Source: Paulownia fortunei (lineage: Eukaryota > Streptophyta > Magnoliopsida > Lamiales > Paulowniaceae). From it: DNA of 64,000 bases. The notes beneath the pieces were generated by a model. It saw only the letters and a list, made by a program, of their open reading frames with translations. It was not told the origin of the DNA and did not search any database. Both the position numbers and the translations under genes were made by a program. This document shows, one piece after another, positions 13,361 to 25,400 of this stretch. The stretch's first letter is position 1; each line of letters begins with the position of its first letter. Where the stretch lies: assembly GCA_019321725.1 (NCBI GenBank), contig CM033108.1, positions 3,790,001 to 3,854,000 on the forward strand, given 5' to 3'.

Positions 13361-15120
13361 ACTACATATAATTTATCTGTAGATATAAGTCGAATTTTAT
13401 GATGATTGGAGGAACAGAAAGGGCTTTGGTATGCAAGGAAGAAAAGAAGTGGCTAACGAAGAAATGATAGTTAGTCAGCTCTGAAATGTATGGAGGGAGA
13501 CACCTTGAAATAGAGACATGCATGATTTGATGGCCGAAGCTTCTTTTTTTTTTCGTGGATTTGCCATCTCCTTTTTTCATGATATCAATGTTTCCGAGTC
13601 TTGAAAAAATGATATAGTTGCTTTGAAGAATCTGTATTGTCCATTCCATGCAACAAGAGCTAGAGTGATTGTCACCATCAAGTTCTTCATTCTAGACAAT
13701 GTTGAAGAGGGCAATTGCCGCCTTCCAGCATGGGAAAGGAGGAGAGACTATTGATTTTAACTGCTAGGTGCAAGGAGTCAGGATAGAAGCTGTTGGTAAA
13801 ATTGCTGAGCCATTTACCTGCACAACTTGCTGATATTTGTGCAGTTTCACTTCTCCAGGTGATTATGCATGCAATGTTGTAGCTTTAACTTCTTGCAGCT
13901 CCATGGATCAACAGTTGTTTTTATTTCTTTCTAGACAGTTTTTTGTTGGCTCACTAATTTTATTCATAATATGGTTCACCATGTTTTCTGTTAGGACATG
14001 GTATATGACCACCTAAGTGTTTTTATATTCTAATGTTAAAAAATCTGTATTATGATGTTTTGCTAGTCAACCAGAATTCTTGTGGTGGTACTTTTAGTTG
14101 GTTTGCATGATGTAGAAACTACAAATTGTGATTAAATGTAAAGAATTTGTTGGGGGAAGCGTGGATGGGCCACAATTAAGGTGAGGATTGGATAAATAAA
14201 TAATTATTCAAATCAAAATGAAGATTAAGAGAATAAAGTGATAAATAAAGATACTAAATTTTATGTGAAAATTTTCAAAAGAATAAGAAGAAAAACTTCG
14301 GGACAAAATACTCACTAAAATTTCAAAAACAAATAATGATTACAAAATACATTTAGCTTTTTACCTTAAGTTTGAGTTAATTATAATAATAAAAAAATAT
14401 AAAATATTTTCTTTTGGTGTATCTTATAATCTTATTAAATTTTTTAAAGAAAAATTTACTAATTTCTTTAAAATTCACAGAGAGAAATTCAACTCTATTA
14501 TTTTTATGACACATAATCATATATAACACATGATCATAATATTTAAAGAAAAATTCTCTCTCACTAGGATGAGCTTCTTAGCCAAATTCTCTTTTTCCCT
14601 GCTCACTTCTCTCCACTCTTATTAAAAAGGCAACTTCTTACTTGGCTCCCTCAAATGAATCTTTAATAGTGAAATGGTTCTTTTCATTTTCTGAGCTGTA
14701 TATTTCTTAAATGAAAATAAACATAATTTTCAAATACTGAAATATTATTTTTAAATAATAATGTTATTATTCTTCTTTTGACTTTTTGTCTTTTTTTCTT
14801 ACAGCAATACCAAATTCTATTATTTTTCTTTCCCTTGTCAATTTCTTGCTTTTCCGTTCTTTTTGGTCAAGGTTTAATAGTGGGATTAACCCACACTGAA
14901 TGGAAATCCCAACAGAAATTTCCCCAAATTGGAATTACAGTCTTAACGGGTTGAAAAAAAAAAAAAAAAACAGAAGCAATATCCACGACCCATCGAAACA
15001 GAGAAAATACTCTGATGTACAGATTATCGTTGATTGGATGGGGGTAAACTTCACATTTCAATTATTACAACCAACTCCAGAAATATTGAGAGTTATCAGC
15101 TTGTCAACACAAGAACAGTA
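13361..15120. other. MTR4 3' flank and intergenic spacer
   Basis: The first few hundred bases after the MTR4 stop are probably its 3' untranslated region. From about 14150 the sequence is AT-rich with no domain-bearing frame. The last part, before the proline-rich gene's end at 15395, is likely the shared 3' side of two convergent genes. I see no RNA gene or element here. Confidence 0.6.
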
Positions 15121-15394
15121 ACTGGTTTCAGACATTCTTGGCAAGTTTGTTTTGATCAGGATGTCTAAATGTGAGTCATAATAGGTCACCACCAACTAAC
15201 TCAAATCATATAGACTGTCAAGAGAACCAAAGAACCAGCCCAATCCAAATACATACAAGGGACGCAGCAATCTCCCTTCTTCATTCTATACAGACATCCT
15301 CAATTACAACTGCATACACAGAAACAAAAAGTACAGAAAATCCCAAGTATCAAATAGTATTACTTATCCATACCAAATGTGCCAATGTTTTTGC

Positions 15395-15928
15395 CTAACT
15401 GATTACACAACTTTCTTTATTCAAACTAACAACTTCTCGAATATGAAAACAAGGAAAGACACAGCGCACCAGATGAACACCAAAACTGACAACACATCCA
15501 AAAGCTCCACCACCCCTCTCCAATGTCTTGAGTTGAGGAACAGCAGGAGTGTCGTAAACCGGGTTCGGAACCATGTATTTCTGGTAAGAAGTGTTGGCCT
15601 GAAATTCTGGAGGGCATGTCTCAGGGGCATTTGGTTCTGGTGGAGAGAAATGGGATTTGCTTGTTGAATTGTCTAAGCTTGCTGAAGCTGAATTGTCCTC
15701 AGATGTTGAAAGCATTTCTTGAAATTGCAGATCGTATTCGAGCCAAGGGGGTAAGGGCGGAGCCGACGGCAGAAGCGGCTCGTAGTGGCTGTGGACCGGA
15801 TAATACGGCGGTGGAGGTGGAGGTGGAGGCCGCGACGGTGGAGGTGGTGATTCTGTTATTAAAAGTTTCTTTTTCCTCTTCTTTCTTGACCAGAACTTGA
15901 GCTTTTTCATGGCTTTGATCACCTTCAT
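15395..15928 (-). CDS. Small proline-rich protein of unknown function
   Basis: A single uninterrupted 177-aa frame. The N-terminus is strongly basic (KKLKFWSRKKRKKK, about residues 8-21). A proline block with an eight-proline run follows (about 26-41), then APPLPPWLEYDL (about 57-67), a serine-rich linker, and QKYMVPNPVYDTPAVP (about 116-131). The C-terminus has FGCVVSFGVHLVRCVFPCFHIRE (three cysteines in a hydrophobic stretch). I recall similar basic/proline-rich plant proteins with the same YMVPNPVY and FGCV...PCFHIRE blocks, annotated only as proline-rich or hydroxyproline-rich family proteins. No signal peptide is visible, so a secreted cell-wall role is not supported. The basic start could be nuclear or membrane-associating; the function is unknown. 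The start chosen is the first ATG of the frame. A TATATATG motif lies only about 35 bases upstream on this strand, so the true leader is unclear. Confidence 0.75.
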   Translation of the reverse strand: MKVIKAMKKLKFWSRKKRKKKLLITESPPPPSRPPPPPPPPYYPVHSHYEPLLPSAPPLPPWLEYDLQFQEMLSTSEDNSASASLDNSTSKSHFSPPEPNAPETCPPEFQANTSYQKYMVPNPVYDTPAVPQLKTLERGGGAFGCVVSFGVHLVRCVFPCFHIREVVSLNKESCVIS

Positions 15929-15985
15929 CTTGCTTCTTCACCTTCTAATCTCTGATCATATGCATATATAAGAAAGTTTTCTATG

Positions 15986-16012
15986 ATGTGTGTGTGTGTG
16001 TGAATGTGTGTA
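15986..16012. repeat. (TG)n microsatellite upstream of the proline-rich gene
   Basis: A short imperfect TG repeat, about 60 bases upstream of the start codon of the minus-strand proline-rich gene. Confidence 0.7.
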
Positions 16013-16019
16013 CACAGAG

Positions 16020-18690
16020 AATGTTGAAAGATTAGTTTGAGTTGAAAAGATGGAGGAGCTGGGGGGTTTCTACCCGTTAAGAAAAGCTATTTCAGGAGTG
16101 GCTTTTGAGTTCAAATTTGGCAATTTATTTTCAAATTTTCTGACCGTTGCCCTTTCAATTAGCCCCACCATTGTCTTCTTTTTCCCCGCAGAAATCTTTC
16201 TCCATGCGCTCTAAACAACTTCAATAATTTAAAGATTATGGAATAGTCTACTCCATATCTTATCTTATCAATCATATACCCAAATATGTGACGGTACTTA
16301 TCTTATGATTGTTCGTGTTATTTAGAATTATAAATTTATTTGTCTTGTGATAGGCTTGAAGCGAATCAAAGTGGATGCACACTACATTTTTCCATCATTC
16401 TCGAGAAAATTAACCAAGAATTATCCTATCTTTTATGAAAATCTTGATAGAGTTTTTAGTTAGTTGATGGCATTTTCTTTATGATGGATATGACATATTA
16501 AGTATTTATCTACATATTTCTATCATTTTTTAAATTTTCATTAAATGAGATTTTTCTTTTTTTCTCAAATAAATATTGTATGGTTTACTCAATTTTTTTC
16601 TCAAAGTGATCCGAACTCACGACCAACTAAATTGTAGGTGCTTATGAGTTATTTTTTAAGATTTTGATCAAATGAGTTTCAAAAGCGTGACCAGTTATTC
16701 TGTCATGTTAAAAAAAATATTTTCAAATAAATTTCAAGTGAAAATAATAGTAAAATTGAATAAAACTCAAGATTTAAATATGTCAATTTTGATATCATGC
16801 AACCCTTAGCATGGTAAAATAATCTTATAAAAAAGGGTCAAATCTTTAATTGAGACAATGAGAGGCATGTCTATTTTTCATTAAAGGTCAAGATTATCTC
16901 AAGAAAACTAGGATTGTCACTAAGGGGCATTTGTCTAGCCAATTCTTTTCTCTTTTCCATTTTGTTTATTTTTATTCAGTAGCTATAATCGAATAGAAGA
17001 CGAAAAATTAATTATCCATGAACTTCTAAATAAATTGAAAATTGAGAAAAAGGTTCAAAAAAAGTGAAAACAGTGTATATGAGTAATGTTTTGCTTCTAG
17101 AATTGGGACTTAATGCTTTAAAATAAAACAAACAAATGTATTATTTCATAACTACAGCTGATATATATATATATATATATGTATAATACCAATATGACTA
17201 TTAACCTTAAGATAAACTAGCGAATATTAGATTATGGCACAGCCCAAAAATCACATGATTGAAAAGGTTCTATCTTCCAAAATTTCCAAATTTAGACCCA
17301 AAAATTGAAAAAATCAATTGATTGAAAAGGTTCACTAATTATTTATTTATTTTAAATAAATATGAAGAAATTGTTATATGCTGAATAATGCCTTTATACT
17401 ATATATTTTTTTATTAATTTGCCGAAAGCATTATACAAGCTAATACTTTGTGAAACGAGATTTTCCTTTTTAGGAAAAGAGTTGTATAAGAAAACGTTTT
17501 CCCTTTTTTATTTTGTTTGAAAGCATTAAATTAATTAACGCTTTTCAAATATATATATATATATATATATATATGGGTAAAAGCATTGGTTAGGAAAATG
17601 CTCTCTTTTTATTTTTTTATTTTTATTGAAAGCGATAATCAGTAACGCATTTCTTTTTTCCTTTTTTTTGGTAAAAGCATTAGTCAAGAAAACACTTTTT
17701 GTTTATATATATATATATATATAGCATTGATGTGCTTAATGCTTTTTTTTTTTTTTGGAAAAAACATTTTTCATATAATGGTTTTATTGAAAAAAATATT
17801 AATTTTAAAAGTGATTTTTGTTAATTTAGAATAGCTAACGTTGTTATTTTGTATGTCAAGTGTTTAGGCTTTCCCAATTTTGCAATTTTTTTATTTTTAA
17901 AACTATGAAGACATTATTTTTATTTTTATTTTTTGCTTCACCCTATTTCCGTTCTTTGTTTAATATGAACATCAAAGCATTATATAAAATGCTTTCCATT
18001 TTGTATTTTTGAACTACGAAGGTGTTGATTTTTTTTTTAGCTACTAATTACAAAATCTTAAGAATGGTTAAACATTTTTTTCAAATTAAGAGGTGATATT
18101 TTGTTATAGTTTTAGGGTTGATGCTCTATGAATAAAATTGTTATAAATAATATTGAATTATGATTTATTGCATCAAATATAGTAAAATATCAAAATAAAT
18201 ATCTATATTTAATTATTTTATTATACAAAGTAAAAATAATCAATTTGAGCGTATTATACTAAATAATTAAGATAAACATAAAAAATTGTAGCCAAATAAT
18301 GTCTTATAATACCACAATCATATGATTGCCTATTCCTGTGTCCGTTAATTCTGTGCATAAGTATCGGCTTGTTTTTCACTATCTATACGAGTGTTTTATC
18401 GACTCGATAAAGTTATCGAACTTGACTCTATACAATCTCGATATATTATGATTGTTGTTAGGAATGAAATAGAGAAGATATTGGACTCCAAACACGGAGG
18501 CAAATATCCTGGTGCGACTCCCGATACAAGATCAAGGTCTACATGTGTAGAATACGAATTTGTATATTCCTCTGGTTGTGGGTAGCACATGCATATAACA
18601 ATTTTCATTCTAGGTTAATCAGAAGAGACAAAGGGAATGTAAATATAAAATGACCAACTATGTCTGCTCTCGATGCTTTTACCAAAAAAT
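16020..18690. other. AT-rich intergenic region with TA microsatellites
   Basis: No gene is recognisable. TA microsatellites occur near 17161-17180, 17550-17574 and 17705-17721. Between them (about 17400-17760) variants of a GAAAGCATTA / AAAGCATTGGT motif recur several times, each followed by T-rich sequence and often by a TA run, which suggests a very decayed local repeat. The open frame near 18391 has no recognisable similarity. Confidence 0.55.
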
Positions 18691-19144
18691 TGATAGGATG
18701 TTGAAACATTGCAGTTAACGGAGATATGTGAGCTTCACTAATGGTATCATCTTCTGCTAAGCTATTAGATTTCGCGGTACGGCTTCTCTTCCTTGTACTT
18801 CTCCTGGTTTCTTGTCTTTTGGTGACATTGGTTGTTCTTAGGCCATGTCTGGTGGCAATTGTCGGGTTGTGGCAATGCCTATGACGTTGTTAACTATAGT
18901 ACTATGTTGCTCCATCAATGAATTAAGGGATTATAAAAATTCTCAGAGGCTTGCTTTGGCAACTTATCTCATGAATGACATCTAATCAACTTGAAATGCA
19001 TGCCTAATACCATAAAGTTAAATATTTCATTAAGAAAAAATAACTTTAAATAATATAAATAATTATCAATTTACGTATCAAAAGTTATTCAATAAGTGCA
19101 TCCCTATATAAATATTTCATTTTTATTACTCTCTTGGTAAGCAG

Positions 19145-19475
19145 TACAAAACGACGTATAATTTTATCACACCACTTTGACGTATCCACCTTTCGTAGTT
19201 AGTGAACCAATGATTAATGGTTCGTGCACAATCATGTCCAACCATCTCAACCACTGGCTTAAGTAGTGTACATGTTGAGTTTTCCAATAATGTCTTAAGT
19301 GCCTTCTATGATCAAATTTATGTAAATTCATATCACGATCTTTGGGAAATGAAGGAATGTTTTGTCACATTTTAAATTCTTAAAGAATCATCTCAGGATG
19401 ACACATCTCAATGAGGATGTAGAAGATCAGTGGACATCTTGATACCCACAATTGTGGATTATATTCTGAAGAAAA
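19145..19475 (-). pseudogene. Degenerate plant mobile domain (PMD, MAIN/MAIL-like) gene
   Basis: On the minus strand, successive frames carry the order of blocks typical of the aminotransferase-like plant mobile domain: WVSRCPLIFYILIEMCHPE, then QNIPSFPKDRDMNLHKFDHR, then HYWKTQHVHYLSQW, VHEPLI, and after a frame change KWCDKIIRRFVL. These match the usual W-x-x-R-V-P-L-I-x-x-x-x-V-E-x-H-x-P-x-R-V, I-P, H-x-x-Y-x-x-x-W and W-Y-x-x-I-T-R-R-F blocks. Stops and frameshifts show it is dead. PMD proteins occur both as host genes and inside MULE- or Gypsy-type transposons, so this may be a transposon cargo relic. Possible further pieces lie at 18750-18960 (tail) and 19480-19860. Confidence 0.6.
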
Positions 19476-20375
19476 CATAATAATTTCAGAGGAAGTCATG
19501 TCATACATTTGTCAATTAAGTTGTAATAGGAAAAGTGCATTAATTATATTGTTGTAAGAAAACAATAATGTCAAATGGAACTATATTGCAAGTTTGTTGA
19601 CTTGATACGACAACATAAGATCAAGCATTTTTTATGACCCACATAGAGTATCACGATTCTGCATCGTATTCCACCTAGATAGTACCATTTGCGTTAAAAT
19701 TAAAAAAAAAAAAAAAGACATGCTACTAAAAAATATTACCTTGCATCGTGTAGAGGAGTTGGAAGTTTGTTCTCTTTATCAACTGTATGGGCCAAGATAC
19801 CATTAGGGACAATATTCTTGACCACATTGAAATCTGAAAGAAGTTAACATGTACATCAATACACATAAAACTCCCAGCTTCACTAGATAGTAAATATGTA
19901 TTAATTTTACGTGTGACAATTGCAATTCACCAACAATGTTGATTTTGTTCTTGTGACATGCAGTGTACAACTCTCTGGTACAAGAAAATTAATACAACGT
20001 CAGTCCAACTATTGCTACAAACTTATTTATTCTTTCAATTTGTAGATATAGCAGCAAAATCAAGCAGGACACATAACACCAAAGTAGCATCAAGGCATAT
20101 GTACGTGTGTATTTGTATATGTGATTGATCAGATTGTCATCTATGATTGAGTTCTGTAATATATGGTTTGTAATGACAGTTACTAGTAGGTGCGCCTCCC
20201 TAAATTAGTGGTCTTCAAGTCGAAAGCCAAAATTACTTATAATAATCTTGTTATTGGGATATTGATCTCTTATAATTTACACCTGTTATAGTATATCAGT
20301 AAAGAGGTCTGCAATATAATGTAGTATAACGGTCGACTCTCCTACTCAAAAAAAAATAAAAAATAAAAAAATCCT

Positions 20376-20837
20376 ACGATGCTATTTCTCTACTAGAGTG
20401 ATAATACATCAACGCTTTATATCTATGTATACCATAAAAGCCGTCTCATGTAGCAAAGAGAGTGGGTGTGCATGTGGTGAGTTTGTCTCAACAAAGCGCC
20501 AAAAATTATGAGTTTGCCTTATAATTTCAATCACTTCAACTTTTAGACTCTCATTTGCTTCTCACGTTCCGTGAATAGATGGGATATTGAGAAATATCCA
20601 AAAAGGCATTTCGAGAATCGATCTTACTCGAAAATGAAAAAAATATTTTATGATGCTATCTCTCTACTAGAGTGATGATCAAGTAAAAATCATATATCAA
20701 CCCTCTACATCTATGTATACCATAAAAGCCGTTTGATGTGGCAAAGAGAGTCGGTGTGCATGTGGTGAGTTGGTCTCAACAAGCCGCCAAAAATTATGAG
20801 TTTGTCTTGTAATTTCAATCACTTTAAACTTTAGACC
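20376..20837. repeat. Diverged tandem duplication (two copies of about 180 bp)
   Basis: Copy 1 is 20376-20549 and copy 2 is 20650-20837. They share long stretches: GATGCTAT-TCTCTACTAGAGTGAT, ATCTATGTATACCATAAAAGCCGT, GCAAAGAGAGT-GGTGTGCATGTGGTGAGTT, GTCTCAACAA, CGCCAAAAATTATGAGTTTG and AATTTCAATCACTT. About 100 unrelated bases separate them. Copy 2 has a short insertion near 20683. Confidence 0.85.
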
Positions 20838-21087
20838 ATAGGGGAGGGGTGAAATGCTTCATTAACAATTGCTTCATTATCTCAAAGTAATAGATTCGTT
20901 GTTCATTTGTCAACTTAATTAATTTTTTAAGTATGATAGTAATAAATAATTTTGTTAGTTTTTTTCAATCTACCATTAGTAAATAATATAAAAGATTTTA
21001 AGGTTTGAGATTTTAGTAATATTATAAGTCAAAAATTTAATATGATAAATTAATTTAAATATCAAACAGTTTAACTTTGTACTATAT

Positions 21088-21162
<75 letters not shown>

Positions 21163-21173
21163 TATATATATAT
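21088..21173. repeat. Compound (TA)n microsatellite
   Basis: Alternating TA runs broken at regular spacing by AATAT/ATTAT, giving nearly palindromic sub-blocks of about 30 bases. Confidence 0.9.
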
Positions 21174-22139
21174 GACAATGTGCAACTAAAATGCTTTACT
21201 AAATGCTAAGTTGTTTCTGCGTTGTTTACCTTTCGTTTAAGAAGGTAAATAAATAAAGAAGATTGCCATGTTCTAAGAACAATACAAAAAGAGACTATTT
21301 TCTTCCAATGAATAGATATAAAATACAACACTACGCAAATTATTATTTTTTCCAGTAAATTTAAGACTTTTAATATCTAATAAACAAAAATAAAATATAA
21401 TAAAAACCAAAGTATATACTTTTTAATTAATAAAAAAAAAAACATAATGTGCGACTACATGGTCTACATCTTAAGACTTTGCGATGCTCATCCATGGACT
21501 CATTTTAAATGCCAATCCAGTCCACATTTTAGCAGGCCGAGATTATTAAATCAGCCCAATATAGAGGACTTCAAATAAGCCCATTAAGTACTTCTATTAT
21601 TTTAGCAGGCCCATATATCTAATCAGCCCAATCCACAGTACATAAAATAAAATCTAAATTTATGCTGTTTTAAGCCTAACAGAATATATCCTAAATCAAT
21701 TTGGCCCATATAAGTCCCAAGCCCATAAGCAACATGAGTTATAGTTATGGTGCCCAAGCTCTAGGTTGGGCGAGTTTTTCATTTAATGTAATTTTTATAA
21801 TTTTAAAATCGTATACTCATATAAATATTCATCTTATTGATATTTTTTTTTTATTGAAATTTTTGTTCTATGTATAAATATTAGTGATGTGGACCGAATT
21901 AAGCCTGTGTTAGTGGGCCTGAAGGATTTGGGCTTTTGCAGAGGTTGGACTGATTTTCTCTGTCGTATGGCGGGTTGGTGAGAATGACCCCAACTCTATT
22001 AGATCAGGGTAGCTGGGTAAGGTCAGGTCAAATATATGCATATTTATATACAATCGCCATTTGACAAATAAATAGAACTTGTAGCATAAACAAAACAAAA
22101 AGGCAAGACTATCCTATCAGAGATTTCCTGAACCTAACT

Positions 22140-22481
22140 GGGGATCCAAACAGGCAATCATCATAAGATTCCCCTGCTATATACAAACAATAGGGTAATA
22201 CTACAATGGCATCCTTATCCTTATGGAACTACTCATCCTCCTATACTATTATCTGAACAAAAAACTGCCCTTCAGTCTCACCAGCATATCCTCGCCACTA
22301 AGTGTTGAAGATGCGAACCAGCGATTCCAGCATGGGCAATCTGTCATGCATAGCATTCTGGCAGCTGAAAAACAAAATTGCAAGTCAATTGTCGACTTCG
22401 CCTTCCATTCCTCCGTTTCCTTTTTTCTTTTTCCTTGGGCACATTCAACTTTATCGCAGCTTAACGATAAGCAGGATTGTA
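22140..22481 (-). other. Probable 3' untranslated region of the ARF gene
   Basis: This stretch directly follows the ARF stop codon on the minus strand. It has the moderate composition of transcribed sequence and no domain-bearing frame. I could not fix the polyadenylation site. Confidence 0.4.
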
Positions 22482-25400
22482 TCATTTGTCGGACCCCACA
22501 GTGGAAGACTGTTCTTCAGTTTCCATAGCAGCATCTGAAAGGAGCTTGCCAGATTTGACCTCAGCAAGAGGAAGTTTTATCTTGGGCGAAAGCCTCTTGG
22601 CTTCCTCGGTTGTATAGATGTATATCTTCCTCACCATGGTGCAAAATTCACTGAAGACATTAAGCAAAATCACAGACCATTGTATTAGAATTTTCAGAAG
22701 CATACCCTATATCTTCACTTAAAAAGGTCATTTTCCCAGGACCTGCATAATAGCATTATACTCCTTGCTGTATATCTGAGGACAGCTATTATTATTTGGA
22801 GGTCGTAACAAAAGGTCAAAGCATGTTTACAGAAAGTAAAACCTTTCGCTAAAAATAAAATTATACAAACAAGCAGCAATCTGGAGCTAAGACGAGCATC
22901 CAAACCAGGAAAAAGATGTCGGTCAAGCTTCCAAAGCCTAGAAGGCTGCTAAAACTATAACTGAATATCTGGAATAGCAGTAGGCCAATTATGTTTATAC
23001 CTCATGGTTTCTTCCAAAGAAATAATTTAGGTGACAGAATGGAGTAATGTACTCTCAAATGCATCTCCTAATGATTGTGATATTAGTTGACTTCCACCAG
23101 CATTTAGGCATCATAAAAATATCACAATCTATGCTAACAACTGGAACGAACTATTACCCAATACCGAAGAGATTCTGAGTGTTAGTACTTCACTCCTAAA
23201 TATGGAACAAATAAGTAAAGCTACATGCAGAAAAAAGACAGTAATCAGTAACTTAACTGCCATGGATCATCTCCAACCATCATCATGTCATCCTCATCAT
23301 CTGTGTAGACAACCTGCCATTTCTTTGTCAACCCAGAGAGTTCCCCTACAATTTCAAACATCTCTTCTAATTCCTTGAGTAGATCCTCGTAGCAATCAAA
23401 CCTGGTCAGGTCTAGTGCTCTCCCAACTGCAATGCCTTGCATATGAACCTATATGAATAGTGAACATACCTTATTTACACATTTCCACAAAAAGGAAATT
23501 TTAAGAGAAAATATAGACAATTCACTAAATGAGATGTTGCACTTATTCCACACTGAACTCACTCACAGATATTAAGCAAATCTAAAAAATATGAAATAAT
23601 TATAAACTATAACATCCAAATCTCACAATATCAAACCATTGTTAATTAAAAAGGAGATAAAATACTGAATACAGCACCACCAATAATGAAATTTCGATTT
23701 GCAGAACTATATTGATAATAAAACAGATAGACCACCACAACGGCAAGCATCTCATGGCAAGCTTTTTTGAGTAGCATGATCAATAGGATGTGTTGAAAAA
23801 AGAACTCACTGATATCCACATTCAAGTTTGATTGTGTCTTTTTCTCACATCTAGGAACATTTAAAGAAGGCAGTCTGAAGAAAGCCAAAAGTACCTTAGT
23901 GCAGCTCCGGAGTTGCCTGCTGTACGGCTCATGGGGGGACTGCAGGCATGACTTGTCAGGATCACAACTGCCTGAGGGAACATTAGAAGGATTGCAGTTT
24001 GATGGCGCAGAATGTTGTTCAGATTCAGTATCTAGAGGAGGAATATGAGAATCCTCAACAGCAGCACTGGAAAGGAATGCTGGTGAAGTGTCTTCGACAA
24101 TTGAATGGTCGATCAACTCAATACCAAACAGCCTGCAGCCATTCGCCTGTCTCTTTGCTCTAACAGGTGCAATTGACTCTGCAGCGGTTTCTATTTGATT
24201 AGACTGGTACACTGAATTGCTTGAAACTGGCAGCAAATTCTCGTTGTAATTCATACTGCTGACTCTGGTGCCAGAACCCAGTTTAGGTGATTGATAGAGG
24301 TCTCGTCCATGTGACAAATCATGATAGGAGAATGCTGAAGGTGATTCAGCAGGTGATTTCCACATACCTGTTAGGACCAAATAATTCTTTACAAAATGAT
24401 ATACCAAGGTATAATTGATAAACATGTCAGAGAAAGATGTAAACCAAGTGAAGATAGATCTTGCATGGGAGAAGTCAAAATGGGTGGTCGTGCCCGCTTA
24501 TTCCTTTGTTGAGTCTGTGAGTTTGGAGGATTTGCAGCAACAAGTGGCTCTATCTCCCATGGTGATACTCTATCTGGGCGCAAGATTGAGGAAGGTTCAT
24601 CCCATTGGACCTGGATGCAAACATTGAGTGAGTGGTAAGCTAATCTGTTGTTCATCATCCAAACACAGAACTTTGTGATAAGACAATGTTGCGTTTCCAA
24701 ATATCAAACTTTATTTTGGATAAAGCAAGATTCATTTGCACATGAAACCAAAATTAAAACTTGATCCCTTCTCTACAACAAATGCTAGTTTTATCTTCTG
24801 TTAATTACCTTCAAAGATCTCCATTCGGAATCAGGCCACCTAGATGATGAATAATCCTCAGCGCCAACAATTGTCCCACTGAACCTGTACGAAAGAGTGA
24901 TGACGATGATTTTTGAGATCATTTTTGGGACAATATCTAGTTGTGAATATTCTCAACACCCAGCAAAAATCTATCAGGGGTTAAATACCTTCTTTCTGGA
25001 ACCTCTTCACCCTCAAATCTCATCTTAAACCTCATCCCAACTGAAAGCTTGTGATTTTTAGCTTCAAGATACTTGTTTAAACTTACTATGAATTCGGATC
25101 GACTAGTCCTGAACAAAAATGGTAGCAGTTTATAATCAAGCTGGATAGTAAAGGAAAAGCAAATTTGTCATATACAATCTAAAATCTTCTCTACAATTCT
25201 ACTCCCAATTATAAATTTACAGGACTAAAAATAATTACTTCATAGAAATGGAAAGCATGCAAAGAAAACATGCTATTTAGACCCAAAAGGAAAGAAATGG
25301 TACCAAAAATCATCAAATCAGACTGTCATCAAAGTTTAGAGCTCTATTATACTTATGAATTTGAAGGATTGTTAATAAAACCAAGAGACCATACAAACAG

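Larger units (their letters stand above)
19860..21740. other. Intergenic region without a recognisable gene
   Basis: Apart from the tandem duplication (20376-20837) and the TA microsatellite (21088-21173), I see nothing codable. From about 21500 to 21740, GCCCA / GCCCAT motifs recur on the plus strand (TGGGC on the other strand), in the 3' flank of the minus-strand ARF gene. Confidence 0.5.

Noticed and set aside
15616..15900. Plus-strand frame overlapping the proline-rich gene
   Set aside because: It is the antisense shadow of the proline/basic-rich coding sequence and has no domain or context of its own.
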